From Pelomonas sp039929605 (GTDB lineage: Bacteria > Pseudomonadota > Gammaproteobacteria > Burkholderiales > Burkholderiaceae_C), in NCBI RefSeq assembly GCF_039929605.1, contig NZ_JBDSQX010000182.1:19419-83418 (forward strand): a stretch of 64,000 bases of DNA. Direction: 5' to 3'. The notes below the pieces were generated by a model. That model made no database searches, had not been told where the DNA came from, and saw nothing but the letters and a program-made list of their open reading frames with translations. Positions 1 through 7,076 of the stretch are shown piece after piece. Numbering within the stretch: position 1 is the first letter of the stretch; each line of letters starts with the position of its first letter. Position numbers and translations under genes: made by a program.

Positions 1-1
1 T

Positions 2-57
2 GGCTTGTTGAACTGGCGTCGGACACAAGCAGTCGCTGCGGACTGCTCGTGCCTACG
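2..57. repeat. REP-like dispersed hairpin repeat, copy 1
   Basis: A 56-nt sequence with an internal imperfect hairpin (arms built on ACAAGCAGTC and GACTGCTCGT). A near-identical copy, with about four differences, lies in opposite orientation at 20474-20529. Both copies are intergenic, which fits a dispersed REP-type repeat. No function can be read from the sequence. Confidence 0.7.
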
Positions 58-90
58 GAAGGCCCGGCGCTTGGCCCGCATGCGCTGCGC

Positions 91-121
91 GCAAAAAGAA
101 AAGGCGCCCGAAGGCGCCTTG
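91..121 (-). terminator. Intrinsic terminator of the RRM protein gene
   Basis: On the minus strand, downstream of the RRM gene, AAGGCGCC and GGCGCCTT form a perfect 8-bp stem closed by a TTCG tetraloop, followed by a run of nine T in ten bases (TTTTCTTTTT). This is a classical Rho-independent terminator, about 30 bp after the stop codon. Confidence 0.85.
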
Positions 122-150
122 TCATTCATGCTGGGTCAGCAGAGAGCTGC

Positions 151-750
151 TTAGTAGCTGCCGCCGCCGTAGCCGCCGCCGCCAGAGCGACCGCCGCCAC
201 CACCGCCGTAGCCGCCGCCACCGCCGGAACGGCCACCGCCGCCGCCGCCGTAGCCGCCACCACCGCCGTAGCCACCGCCACCGCCGCTGCTGCCACCACC
301 GCCGTAGCCGCCGCCACCGCCGGAACGGCCACCGCCGCCACCGCCGAAGCCGCCGCCACCGGAGCGGCCACCGCCACCACCGTAGCCGCCGCCACCGCCG
401 GTGCTGCCACCGCCACCGCCGCCGTAGCCACCGCCACCGCCGCCGAAGCCGCCACCACCGGAACGGCCACCGCCGCCACCGCCGAAGCCGCCCGGGCGCT
501 CTTCACGAGGACGAGCCTCGTTGACGACGATCGCACGGCCTTCGAGGGCCTGACCATTCATGCCGTTGATGGCTGCTTGAGCCTCAGCGTCAGATGCCAT
601 TTCGACGAAACCGAAACCCTTGGAACGGCCCGTCTCGCGGTCCATCATGACCTTTGCGGAGGTCACCGTACCAAACTGACCGAACGACTCTTGCAACGAC
701 TCGTCACGCACGCTGTAGGCCAGATTGCCCACATAAAGCTTGTTTCCCAT
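151..750 (-). CDS. Glycine-rich RRM RNA-binding protein
   Basis: A 199-residue protein with one RNA recognition motif at residues 3-80 and a glycine-rich tail from about residue 87 to the end. RNP2 is LYVGNL (residues 5-10) and RNP1 is KGFGFVEM (44-51), with the aromatic residues needed for RNA stacking. The tail is built of GGGGGRSGGGG and GGYGG units. Such proteins in proteobacteria and cyanobacteria are cytoplasmic RNA-binding proteins, often cold-induced; the RNA targets here are unknown. The ATG at 750 has an AGAAGG ribosome-binding site. The 220 bp upstream, up to the next gene on the other strand, probably holds both promoters. The repetitive DNA creates long alanine-rich shadow frames on both strands, which are not genes. 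Confidence 0.93.
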   Translation of the reverse strand: MGNKLYVGNLAYSVRDESLQESFGQFGTVTSAKVMMDRETGRSKGFGFVEMASDAEAQAAINGMNGQALEGRAIVVNEARPREERPGGFGGGGGGRSGGGGFGGGGGGYGGGGGGSTGGGGGYGGGGGRSGGGGFGGGGGGRSGGGGGYGGGGSSGGGGGYGGGGGYGGGGGGRSGGGGGYGGGGGGRSGGGGYGGGSY

Positions 751-971
751 GGGGAAGCCCTTCTCTACTCAAAACCAAAAAACCATGTGGAGCTTCAACC
801 CATCGTGAACCATTCAAGCGAAGGTGCGGCGTCCAGACACAGGCGAATCATTATGGTGGCCGGGTAAAGAATTGCGCGCCAGCCCTCCCGCAAGTGTTGT
901 TTTTCAGATCTAGAGCAAACCCTGGAGGGGCCGCCGCCTCAAGTTCGCGTCATCGCTACCATCCTCGCCCG

Positions 972-1871
972 ATGAGCCCCTCTCTGTTACCTGCCCTCGC
1001 CCGCGTCCTCGCCAGCATTGACGCGCCCCGCAACCTGCGCGCCCTCTATGCCCTGCTGGCGGGCTTTTGCCTGGCCGGCCTGCTGCTGGCCATGGCGCAG
1101 TCGGCCCTCGCCCGCAGCGAGGAGCTGCTCAGCGCGTTGTGGCTGGGCTTGGCGCTCGCTGTCGCCTTTTTCGGCGTCAACACGACCGGCCTGATGCTGA
1201 TGGACCAGGCGCGCGGCCTGCCTGTGCGCGACCCGCAGGACGCACTCGCCGACGCGCTGCGCAGCGGCCATCGCGTGCTGCTGGCCTTGCTCGCCTGCGT
1301 GGCGCTGGCCGCCGTCGGCGTGGCGTTGCTGGCCGGCCTGCTGTGGGCCACACGCTGGCCCTGGGTGGGCGCACCGCTGCTGGCCGTGGTGCTGCCGGCC
1401 GGCGTGCTGCTGCTGGGCGGCCTGGCTTTCGTCGTCGTCATCCTGGTCGGGCCGCTGGCCGGGCCGGCGGTGTGGGCCGGGCGGCGCAGCACCGGCGTGC
1501 TGGCCTTCCTGCGCGAGCGGCTGCGCCACGGCCTGCCCGAAACGGCGCTGCTGATGGCCACGGTCTACCTGCTCGTCGCGCTGACCACCGGCGCCGTCAG
1601 CTTTGTCGTCGTGACCGGCGGCAAGCTGCTGGCGGGCCTGGCCATCCTGGGTGCCGGCATCGAGTTGCCCGCGCGCCAGCTGCTGGCCGGCGTCATGGGC
1701 CTGGGGCCTCGCGGGCTGGGGGCCAGCGGCGTGGCGCTGGAAGGCGGCAACCTGGGCCTGGCGGCGCTGATCGGCGGCGGCATCGTCTTTGCGCTGGCCC
1801 TGGTGCTGCCGACATTGGTGTGGTTGCGCGGCTGCTGCGCGGTCTACCTGGCGCTGACCGAGGCGGAATGA
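972..1871 (+). CDS. Conserved multi-pass membrane protein
   Basis: A 299-residue integral membrane protein with about six hydrophobic segments: residues 24-44, 52-75, 100-125, 133-165, 190-220 and 262-290. No catalytic motif is visible and I do not recognise a named family. The ATG at 972 was chosen because the open frame further upstream is low-complexity and crosses the divergent promoter region. Its stop overlaps the start of the BtuF-like gene by four bases (ATGA), so the two are probably translationally coupled, which suggests a shared membrane or transport role. That link is inference. Confidence 0.8.
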   Translation: MSPSLLPALARVLASIDAPRNLRALYALLAGFCLAGLLLAMAQSALARSEELLSALWLGLALAVAFFGVNTTGLMLMDQARGLPVRDPQDALADALRSGHRVLLALLACVALAAVGVALLAGLLWATRWPWVGAPLLAVVLPAGVLLLGGLAFVVVILVGPLAGPAVWAGRRSTGVLAFLRERLRHGLPETALLMATVYLLVALTTGAVSFVVVTGGKLLAGLAILGAGIELPARQLLAGVMGLGPRGLGASGVALEGGNLGLAALIGGGIVFALALVLPTLVWLRGCCAVYLALTEAE

Positions 1872-2659
1872 CGCCACGCATCGCGTCGCTGGTGCCCAGC
1901 GCGACGGAGACGCTGGTAGCGCTGGGGCTGGGCCCCTGCCTGGTCGCCCGCACAGGTTTCTGCATCCACCCGGCCGACGCGGTGAAGGACGTGCCCAAGG
2001 TGGGCGGCACCAAGGATGTGAATCTGCCCAAGCTGCGGCGGCTCGCGCCCACCCACGTCATCGTCAACGTCGATGAGAACCGGCGCGAGACGGCCGAGGC
2101 GCTGAAGGCCTTCGTGCCCGAGGTCATCGTGACCCACCCGAGCAGGCCCGAGGACAACCTGGCGCTGTTCGAGCAACTGCGCGCTGCCTTCGCCAGCCAG
2201 CCGGGCGTCAACCAACGTGCGGCGGCGCTGTCGGGCGAGTTCTCGGCCGCGCTGGCCCGCTGCCGCGAGCAGGCGTGGCCGGGCGAGAACGTGCTCTACC
2301 TGATCTGGCGCGACCCGTGGATGACGGCGGCGCGCGACACCTACATCTCGACCTTGCTGGCCGAGACCGGCTGGCGCACCTGGCCCGACGTGCTGGGCGG
2401 CGAGCACGGCGCCGGCCGCTACCCCACGCTGACCGGCGATGAAGCCTGGCTGCCCGGCATCGACCGCGTGCTGCTCAGCTCCGAGCCCTACCGCTTCGGC
2501 CCCGCGCACATCGCCGAGGCGCAGGCGCTGTGCCCGCAGGCGCGCGTGCAGCTTGTGGACGGCGAACTGCTGAGCTGGTGGGGCGTGCGCGGTGCGGCGG
2601 GGCTGGACTATCTGCGCGGGCTCAGCGATCCCAGTCGATGCGAACGAGCAGGCGCTTGA
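1868..2659 (+). CDS. BtuF-like helical-backbone metal receptor family protein
   Basis: A 263-residue protein of the TroA/BtuF-type substrate-binding fold. The N-terminus (RIASLVPSATETLVALG) matches the first strand and helix of BtuF-like cobalamin-binding proteins. Further family landmarks are THVIVNVDENR and a C-terminal VDGELLSWWGVR segment. Classical BtuF is periplasmic and delivers vitamin B12 to BtuCD, but this protein starts directly with the first strand and has no signal peptide, so it may act in the cytoplasm. The start overlaps the preceding membrane protein gene. The 3' end overlaps the convergent reverse transcriptase gene by 38 bp. Ligand unknown. Confidence 0.82.
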   Translation: MTPRIASLVPSATETLVALGLGPCLVARTGFCIHPADAVKDVPKVGGTKDVNLPKLRRLAPTHVIVNVDENRRETAEALKAFVPEVIVTHPSRPEDNLALFEQLRAAFASQPGVNQRAAALSGEFSAALARCREQAWPGENVLYLIWRDPWMTAARDTYISTLLAETGWRTWPDVLGGEHGAGRYPTLTGDEAWLPGIDRVLLSSEPYRFGPAHIAEAQALCPQARVQLVDGELLSWWGVRGAAGLDYLRGLSDPSRCERAGA

Positions 2660-3932
2660 GTTTTTCGGCCTTGACGGCGTTGAGCTGAGCCGCCCAGGCG
2701 ACGCGGCCCTGCAGATGGGCGCGCCAGTCGGCGTGGCCGTCGCGGTTCTGGCCGGCGGGGCCGTCGACGACACAGCGGTGTAGCGTGGCCTTGAGCCGGT
2801 CGAACTCGTCGCGCGCCAGGTTGGGCTTGTCGTTGACGACGATGCCGCAGACCGCTTGCCGCTGCGCGACGCCGAGGCTGCGCGTCTTGCGCGGGTTGAC
2901 GACGAAACCCTCGTCCGCCGCGATGGCCGCGACCCAGGCGGCAATCTGGCGCACGGGCAGCGTCGCCAGGCCGGAGACGACGAGGTCGTCGGCGTAGCGG
3001 CTGTAGCGTGCGCCGAAGGCCTCGGCCAAGCCGGTGAGGCGGGCATCCAGGCCGAAGGCGCAGAGGTTGGCCAGCGCCGGTGACGTCGGCGCGCCCTGGG
3101 GCAGGTGGGCGTCGCGCAGGCGCTGGCACTGCTGCCAATCCAGGTGGCCCTGCGCGCGCAGCCAGGCTTCGGGCGTGGCCGTGGTGCACAGCGCAGTCAA
3201 TGCGCGGGCTACCGCCGTGGAATAGCCCAGCGTCTTGAACAGGGCGTGGACCCGCGCGGCGCGCACCGTCGAAAAGAAGTCGCTCAGGTCGAAGCGCAAG
3301 ACCCGACCCTGCCCCGCATGCCGGGCCGCGTGCTGCACGACCGAGCGGCCCGGCGTGTAGCCGAAGGCGGCTTCGTGCGGCGGTAGGGCGTTCAACAACT
3401 GGCCGAGCAGGCGGCGCTGCACGGCGCGCAGATGCGGCTCGGGCACCTCCAGCAGCCGCCAGCCGGCGCTGCGCTTGCGGATGAGGCAGGGGCGGTAATG
3501 CTGCTGCGCCAGCGGGCGGCGACGTTGCCAGTCGACGGGCAGGGTCAGCCGCCACAGGCCGGCGGGCGTCATGCCCAGACCTCGGGCCAGCGCGCCGACG
3601 GTGGGCCAGTGCGGGCGCTCTAGGCCGGCAGGCGCCCGGGCCAGCTCGTCGGGTGGCTGCAGCAGCCAGTGGCGGGCGACGGGGCGCGCCTCGCTGCGCC
3701 AGGCCTGGGCAAAGCTGTCATGCGCCTGGACGCGCTCGGCCAGCGTCTGCACGTCCAGCCGCCCCCAGACCTCGCCCGGTACGCGGGCCATCGCCTCGGC
3801 CAGCTTGGCCAGCCACGGCGGGCGGGCGGCGAGGCAGACGGCCATGCGCGCCGCCAGCCCGTCGGCGTCGCGCGGGCCGGCGAGCATCGCGCGGGCCAGT
3901 GCCCGGGCAGTCATCGTGCGGGCGGTATCCAC
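2622..3932 (-). CDS. Retron-type reverse transcriptase
   Basis: A 436-residue RNA-directed DNA polymerase. An N-terminal extension covers about residues 1-130. The RT core has motif A FDLSDFF (214-220), motif B' LPQGAPTSPALANL (277-290), the catalytic YADD (313-316), and an NPRKTR/VCGIVVN segment (346-367). The C-terminal thumb LQGRVAWAAQLN (407-418) resembles retron RTs. Retron hallmarks NAxxH and VTG appear as HAARH (201-205) and VCG (361-363), so each has one substitution. No group II intron maturase, integrase or Cas1 domain is present. The GTG at 3932 has an AGGGAG ribosome-binding site nine bases upstream; an ATG at 3914 is the alternative. A foldable RNA with retron layout lies just upstream (3964-4106). 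In retrons the RT copies the msd part of that RNA into branched msDNA. GC content matches the chromosome, suggesting long residence. Confidence 0.88.
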   Translation of the reverse strand: MDTARTMTARALARAMLAGPRDADGLAARMAVCLAARPPWLAKLAEAMARVPGEVWGRLDVQTLAERVQAHDSFAQAWRSEARPVARHWLLQPPDELARAPAGLERPHWPTVGALARGLGMTPAGLWRLTLPVDWQRRRPLAQQHYRPCLIRKRSAGWRLLEVPEPHLRAVQRRLLGQLLNALPPHEAAFGYTPGRSVVQHAARHAGQGRVLRFDLSDFFSTVRAARVHALFKTLGYSTAVARALTALCTTATPEAWLRAQGHLDWQQCQRLRDAHLPQGAPTSPALANLCAFGLDARLTGLAEAFGARYSRYADDLVVSGLATLPVRQIAAWVAAIAADEGFVVNPRKTRSLGVAQRQAVCGIVVNDKPNLARDEFDRLKATLHRCVVDGPAGQNRDGHADWRAHLQGRVAWAAQLNAVKAEKLKRLLVRIDWDR

Positions 3933-3963
3933 CCTGTTCGTCTCCCTGAAGAAAGGTGCGGCG

Positions 3964-4106
3964 CGCTGCCCGAGCGACGGGTGATGCGTGAGCAGTCTGG
4001 CGAGAACTCGCCACCAGGCTCACGCCCTGCTGGACGCGAGATCGAGAACCCCCGGGGTTGCCCCGGAGTGCATGCCGGTGAAGGCTTGCGAAGACCTCGG
4101 GCAGCG
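3964..4106 (-). ncRNA. Candidate retron msr-msd RNA
   Basis: The 143-nt segment ends 31 bp before the RT start and has the parts expected of a retron RNA. Its ends form a perfect 11-bp inverted repeat: a1 at 4096-4106 (CGCTGCCCGAG on the RNA strand) and a2 at 3964-3974 (CTCGGGCAGCG). Two msr-like hairpins follow a1: a 7-bp stem with one mismatch (4083-4089 with 4070-4076) and an 8-bp stem with a CAA loop (4061-4068 with 4050-4057). A long msd-like hairpin comes next: an 8-bp outer stem (4018-4025 with 3986-3993), a 4x4 internal loop and a 7-bp inner stem (4007-4013 with 3998-4004). A branching G just after a1, at 4095 or 4096, is plausible. The exact ends and promoter are not determined. Confidence 0.68.
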
Positions 4107-4142
4107 GCCGCCACACGATGGTAGCCGCCACAATCCGCGCCC

Positions 4143-4784
4143 ATGGACATCTACAAGCCCCTCGTTGCGCTGCTGGCCATCGTGAACCCGGTGGGCGTCG
4201 TGCCCTTCTTCATCCACTTCACGAGCAACCTCACGCGCGAGCAGCGGCGCCGGACCATCCTCGTCAGCGCCTGCACGGCCGGCATCGTCATCGCCTTAAG
4301 TGCGCTGTTCGGGCTGAAGATCATCGAGTTCTTCGGCATCTCACTGGCCAGCTTTCAGGTCGGCGGCGGTTGCCTGCTGCTGATCAGCTCGTTGCAGATG
4401 CTGAACGCCCAGCCGGCCGAGGCGCGCAAGGAGGACGTGACCGAGGGCAACAGCAAGGCCGACGCGGGCGCCAGCATCGCCGTCGTGCCGCTGGCCATCC
4501 CGCTGCTGACCGGCCCGGCCACCATTTCCACCATGGTCATCTACGCCGACAAGACGCGCGTCTGGTGGGAGCTGGCCATCCTGTGCGGCTATGGCGTCGT
4601 CGTCACGGTGGTGACCTTCATCGCCTTCACGGCCAGCAGCAAGATCGCCAAGGTACTGGGCCAGACGGGCATCAACATCATGACGCGGCTGATGGGCTTG
4701 ATCCTCGCCGCGCTGGCGGTGGAGCTGCTGGCGGACGGGCTGATCAAGCTCTTCCCCGTGCTGGCCGCGCGGACCGTCGGCTGA
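4143..4784 (+). CDS. MarC family integral membrane protein
   Basis: A 213-residue protein with six predicted membrane segments and the family signature VNPVGVVPFFIHFTS near the N-terminus, plus the second conserved block AIPLLTGPATISTM in the middle. MarC/YhcE proteins (UPF0056, also called NAAT) are inner-membrane proteins of uncertain function; a role in multidrug resistance was once proposed for E. coli MarC but not upheld. The ATG at 4143 begins directly with the conserved first helix. The upstream 36 bp separate it from the divergently transcribed retron RNA, so the promoters of the two must overlap. The creB start follows 16 bp after the stop. Confidence 0.9.
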   Translation: MDIYKPLVALLAIVNPVGVVPFFIHFTSNLTREQRRRTILVSACTAGIVIALSALFGLKIIEFFGISLASFQVGGGCLLLISSLQMLNAQPAEARKEDVTEGNSKADAGASIAVVPLAIPLLTGPATISTMVIYADKTRVWWELAILCGYGVVVTVVTFIAFTASSKIAKVLGQTGINIMTRLMGLILAALAVELLADGLIKLFPVLAARTVG

Positions 4785-4800
4785 GGCGGGGCAGGCACGC

Positions 4801-5475
4801 TTGACGACCCTGCTGCTGCTGGAAGACGACCCCGCCATCGCGGACACCGTCGTGTTTGCGTTGCAGCGCGAGGGCTTTCGCGTAGAGCACCGCGCCTGGC
4901 TGGCCGAAGCGCGCGAGCGGCTGCGCCAAGCGCCGGCACCCGAGCTGCTCATCCTCGACATCGGCCTGCCCGACGGCCATGGGCTGGACCTGTGCCGCGA
5001 ACTGCGCGCCGGGCCCTTGTCGCACCTCTCGCACCTGCCCATCATCGTGCTGAGCGCGCGCAGCGACGAGATGGACCGCGTGCTCGGCCTGGAACTGGGG
5101 GCGGACGACTACCTCGCCAAGCCCTTCAGCCCGCGCGAACTGGTGGCACGCGTGCGGGCGCTGCTGCGCCGTGCGCAGGCCGCGCCCGCCATGGCGACGG
5201 GCTTTGCGGTGGACGGCTCGCGTGTGCGACTGGACGGCGCGCTGCTCAACCTCACCAAGCTGGAGCTGGGCCTGCTGCTGAAGCTGCTGCAGGCGCCGCA
5301 GCGCATCCACTCGCGCGAGGTGTTGCTGGACGCCGTCTGGGGCGTCAGCGCCGACAGCAGCGACCGCACCGTGGACACGCACATCAAGACGCTGCGCGCC
5401 AAGCTGCGCGAGGCGGCGCCTGGGCGCGACCCGATCAAGACACATCGGGGCATGGGCTATTCATTGGAGCCGTGA
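4801..5475 (+). CDS. creB: CreB response regulator
   Basis: A 224-residue OmpR-family regulator. The receiver domain (1-120) has the acidic pair E8/D9-D10, the phospho-acceptor D53 in LILDIGLPD, and K107 in the LAKPFSPRE motif. The winged-helix DNA-binding domain spans about 130-224 and ends with RTVDTHIKTLRAKLR and THRGMGYSL, which closely follow E. coli CreB. The start codon is TTG at 4801, preceded by a GAGG/GGGG purine block; no better start is available. CreB is phosphorylated by CreC and activates genes that carry the cre-tag TTCAC-N6-TTCAC; such a site lies before creD. The creC gene follows after a 120-bp gap filled by an inverted repeat. Confidence 0.93.
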   Translation: MTTLLLLEDDPAIADTVVFALQREGFRVEHRAWLAEARERLRQAPAPELLILDIGLPDGHGLDLCRELRAGPLSHLSHLPIIVLSARSDEMDRVLGLELGADDYLAKPFSPRELVARVRALLRRAQAAPAMATGFAVDGSRVRLDGALLNLTKLELGLLLKLLQAPQRIHSREVLLDAVWGVSADSSDRTVDTHIKTLRAKLREAAPGRDPIKTHRGMGYSLEP

Positions 5476-5495
5476 CTCTGTCGCCAAGATTCATG

Positions 5496-5570
5496 AACAC
5501 AGCCACAGAGACACAGAGACACAGAGAAAGCCCCACTCTCTCTGTGCCTCCGTGTCTCTGTGGCTGTGTT
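5496..5570. repeat. Dispersed CACAGCCACAGAG inverted repeat between creB and creC
   Basis: A 75-bp near-perfect palindrome whose arms consist of CACAGAGA-type short repeats and end in AACACAGCCACAG and its complement. The same element occurs at 18332-18424, and a single arm lies at 13591-13605. It sits inside the creBC operon, where the RNA would fold into a strong hairpin between the two cistrons. A palindromic repeat family seems likely; its mobility mechanism is unknown. Confidence 0.85.
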
Positions 5571-5595
5571 TGGAATTGGATTTGGAATTCCTGAC

Positions 5596-7017
5596 ATGCG
5601 CCTCGGCCTGCGCGTCTTCTTCGGCTTCTTCCTCATCGCCGGCTTGAGCGCCGTGCTGCTGCTGAAGGTCTTCCTCGCCGAGGTGAAGCCGAGCGTGCGC
5701 GAGGTCATGGAAGACCTGATGGTGGAGGCGGCCTACCTGCTGGCCGAGACGGCGGCGGACGAGCTGGACGCCGACGGCCTCAAGCCCGGCAGCCGCCTCG
5801 GCGCGCAGTTGCAGCGGTATGCGAAGCGCGAGGTCAACGTGCCGATCTGGGGGCTGCGCAAGGAGAGCCTGGACCTGCGCCTGTACGTGACCGATGCGCG
5901 CGGCCGCGTGCTGCTCGACTCCGGCCAGCCCTCCGCCGTGGGCCAGGACTACTCGCAGTGGCGCGACGTGGCGCTGACGCTGCGCGGCGACTACGGCGCG
6001 CGCTCGACGCGCTACGCGGATGACGACCGCAGCACCATCCTCGTCGTGGCGGCACCCATCATCAAGGACGGCCGGACGCTGGGCGTCGTCAGCGTCGCCA
6101 AGCCGGTGGCCAGCGTGCAGCGCTTCATCGACCGCGCCGAGCGGCGGCTGTACTGGGCCGGCGCCGCACTGCTGGCGGCCAGCCTTGTCGTCGGTGTGGC
6201 GGTGACGCTGTGGCTGGTCGCGTCCGTGCGGCGGCTGCGGCGCTACGCGCAGCAGGCCCAGGCCGGCCACGCCATCGCGCCGCCCGACATGCCCGGCGAG
6301 CTGGGCGACCTCGCGCTGGCCATGGACGACATGCGCCGGCGGCTTGAGGGCCGCGAGCAGCTGGAGCACGACGTGCGCGCACTGACGCATGAACTCAAGA
6401 GCCCGCTGGCCGCGCTGCGCGCCAGCGGTGAGCTGCTGCAGGACGAACTGCCTGCCGCCGACCGCCAGCGCTTTGCCGCCCAGGTGCTGGACCAGACCGC
6501 GCGCCTGCAGACGCTGGTGGAGCGCGTGCTGGGGCTGTCGCAGCTGGAGGCGCAAATCGGGCTGGGTGAACGGCAGCGCCTGGCATTGGTGGGCTGGGCC
6601 GAGGCGCAGCTGGAGCGCCAGGCATCGCGGCTGGCGCAGAAGGGCCTGAGCGTCGTGTGGACGGCGCGGGACGACGTGGCCGTGGCCGCCGACGCGGCGC
6701 TGCTGGAGCTGGCCTTCGGCAACCTGCTCGTCAACGCCATCGACTTCGCGCCTGCGGGCTCGACGCTGGAACTGGCCGTTAGCGCTTCGCCCACCACCGC
6801 GCGGCTGACGCTGCGCGACCACGGCCCCGGCGTGCCGGCCGCAGCCTTCGCGCAGTTGGGCAAACGCTTCTTCTCCACGGCGCGGCCGGGCAGTCTCGTG
6901 AAAGGCTCGGGCCCGGGCCTGGCGATTGCGCGGCGCGTGGCGGAGCTGCATGGCGGGCGGCTGGCGTTCGAGGCGGCGCAGCCGGGCCTGCGCGTTGGCT
7001 TGATCCTGCCGCGCTGA
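5596..7017 (+). CDS. creC: CreC sensor histidine kinase
   Basis: A 473-residue inner-membrane sensor kinase, almost the same length as E. coli CreC (474). The N-terminal membrane helix spans residues 5-25, a periplasmic sensor domain follows, and the second helix is near residues 185-210 (AGAALLAASLVVGVAVTLWL). The phospho-acceptor is H265 in LTHELKSPLAALRAS, and the ATPase domain has the N box NLLVNAIDF and the G box GSGPGLAIARRV. The sensed signal is unsettled; in Pseudomonas and Aeromonas, CreBC responds to cell-wall stress or beta-lactams. The start at 5596 (MRLGLRVFFG) was chosen because the open frame before it lies in the inverted repeat. Confidence 0.93.
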   Translation: MRLGLRVFFGFFLIAGLSAVLLLKVFLAEVKPSVREVMEDLMVEAAYLLAETAADELDADGLKPGSRLGAQLQRYAKREVNVPIWGLRKESLDLRLYVTDARGRVLLDSGQPSAVGQDYSQWRDVALTLRGDYGARSTRYADDDRSTILVVAAPIIKDGRTLGVVSVAKPVASVQRFIDRAERRLYWAGAALLAASLVVGVAVTLWLVASVRRLRRYAQQAQAGHAIAPPDMPGELGDLALAMDDMRRRLEGREQLEHDVRALTHELKSPLAALRASGELLQDELPAADRQRFAAQVLDQTARLQTLVERVLGLSQLEAQIGLGERQRLALVGWAEAQLERQASRLAQKGLSVVWTARDDVAVAADAALLELAFGNLLVNAIDFAPAGSTLELAVSASPTTARLTLRDHGPGVPAAAFAQLGKRFFSTARPGSLVKGSGPGLAIARRVAELHGGRLAFEAAQPGLRVGLILPR

Positions 7018-7018
7018 C

Positions 7019-7034
7019 TTCACGCTCGCTTCAC
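7019..7034 (+). promoter_or_regulatory. cre-tag (CreB binding site) upstream of creD
   Basis: The sequence TTCACGCTCGCTTCAC is an exact match to the CreB recognition sequence TTCAC-N6-TTCAC described in E. coli. It starts immediately after the creC stop codon and 58 bp before the creD ATG. This predicts that creD is induced separately by phosphorylated CreB, as in enterobacteria. Confidence 0.85.
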
Positions 7035-7076
7035 ACAGCTCGTCAGGCCCTCACATCGCCTCGCGATGCTGGCGGC

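Noticed and set aside
49..867. Long Ala/Thr-rich frame on the plus strand and a Val/Ala-rich frame on the minus strand over the RRM gene
   Set aside because: They are produced by the GGC-rich repeat of the glycine tail; no domain or start signal supports them, and the RRM frame explains the DNA.
3911..4150. 79-residue minus-strand open frame across the candidate retron RNA
   Set aside because: It has no recognisable domain and its codons merely cover the RNA stems; the perfect terminal inverted repeat fits an RNA better.
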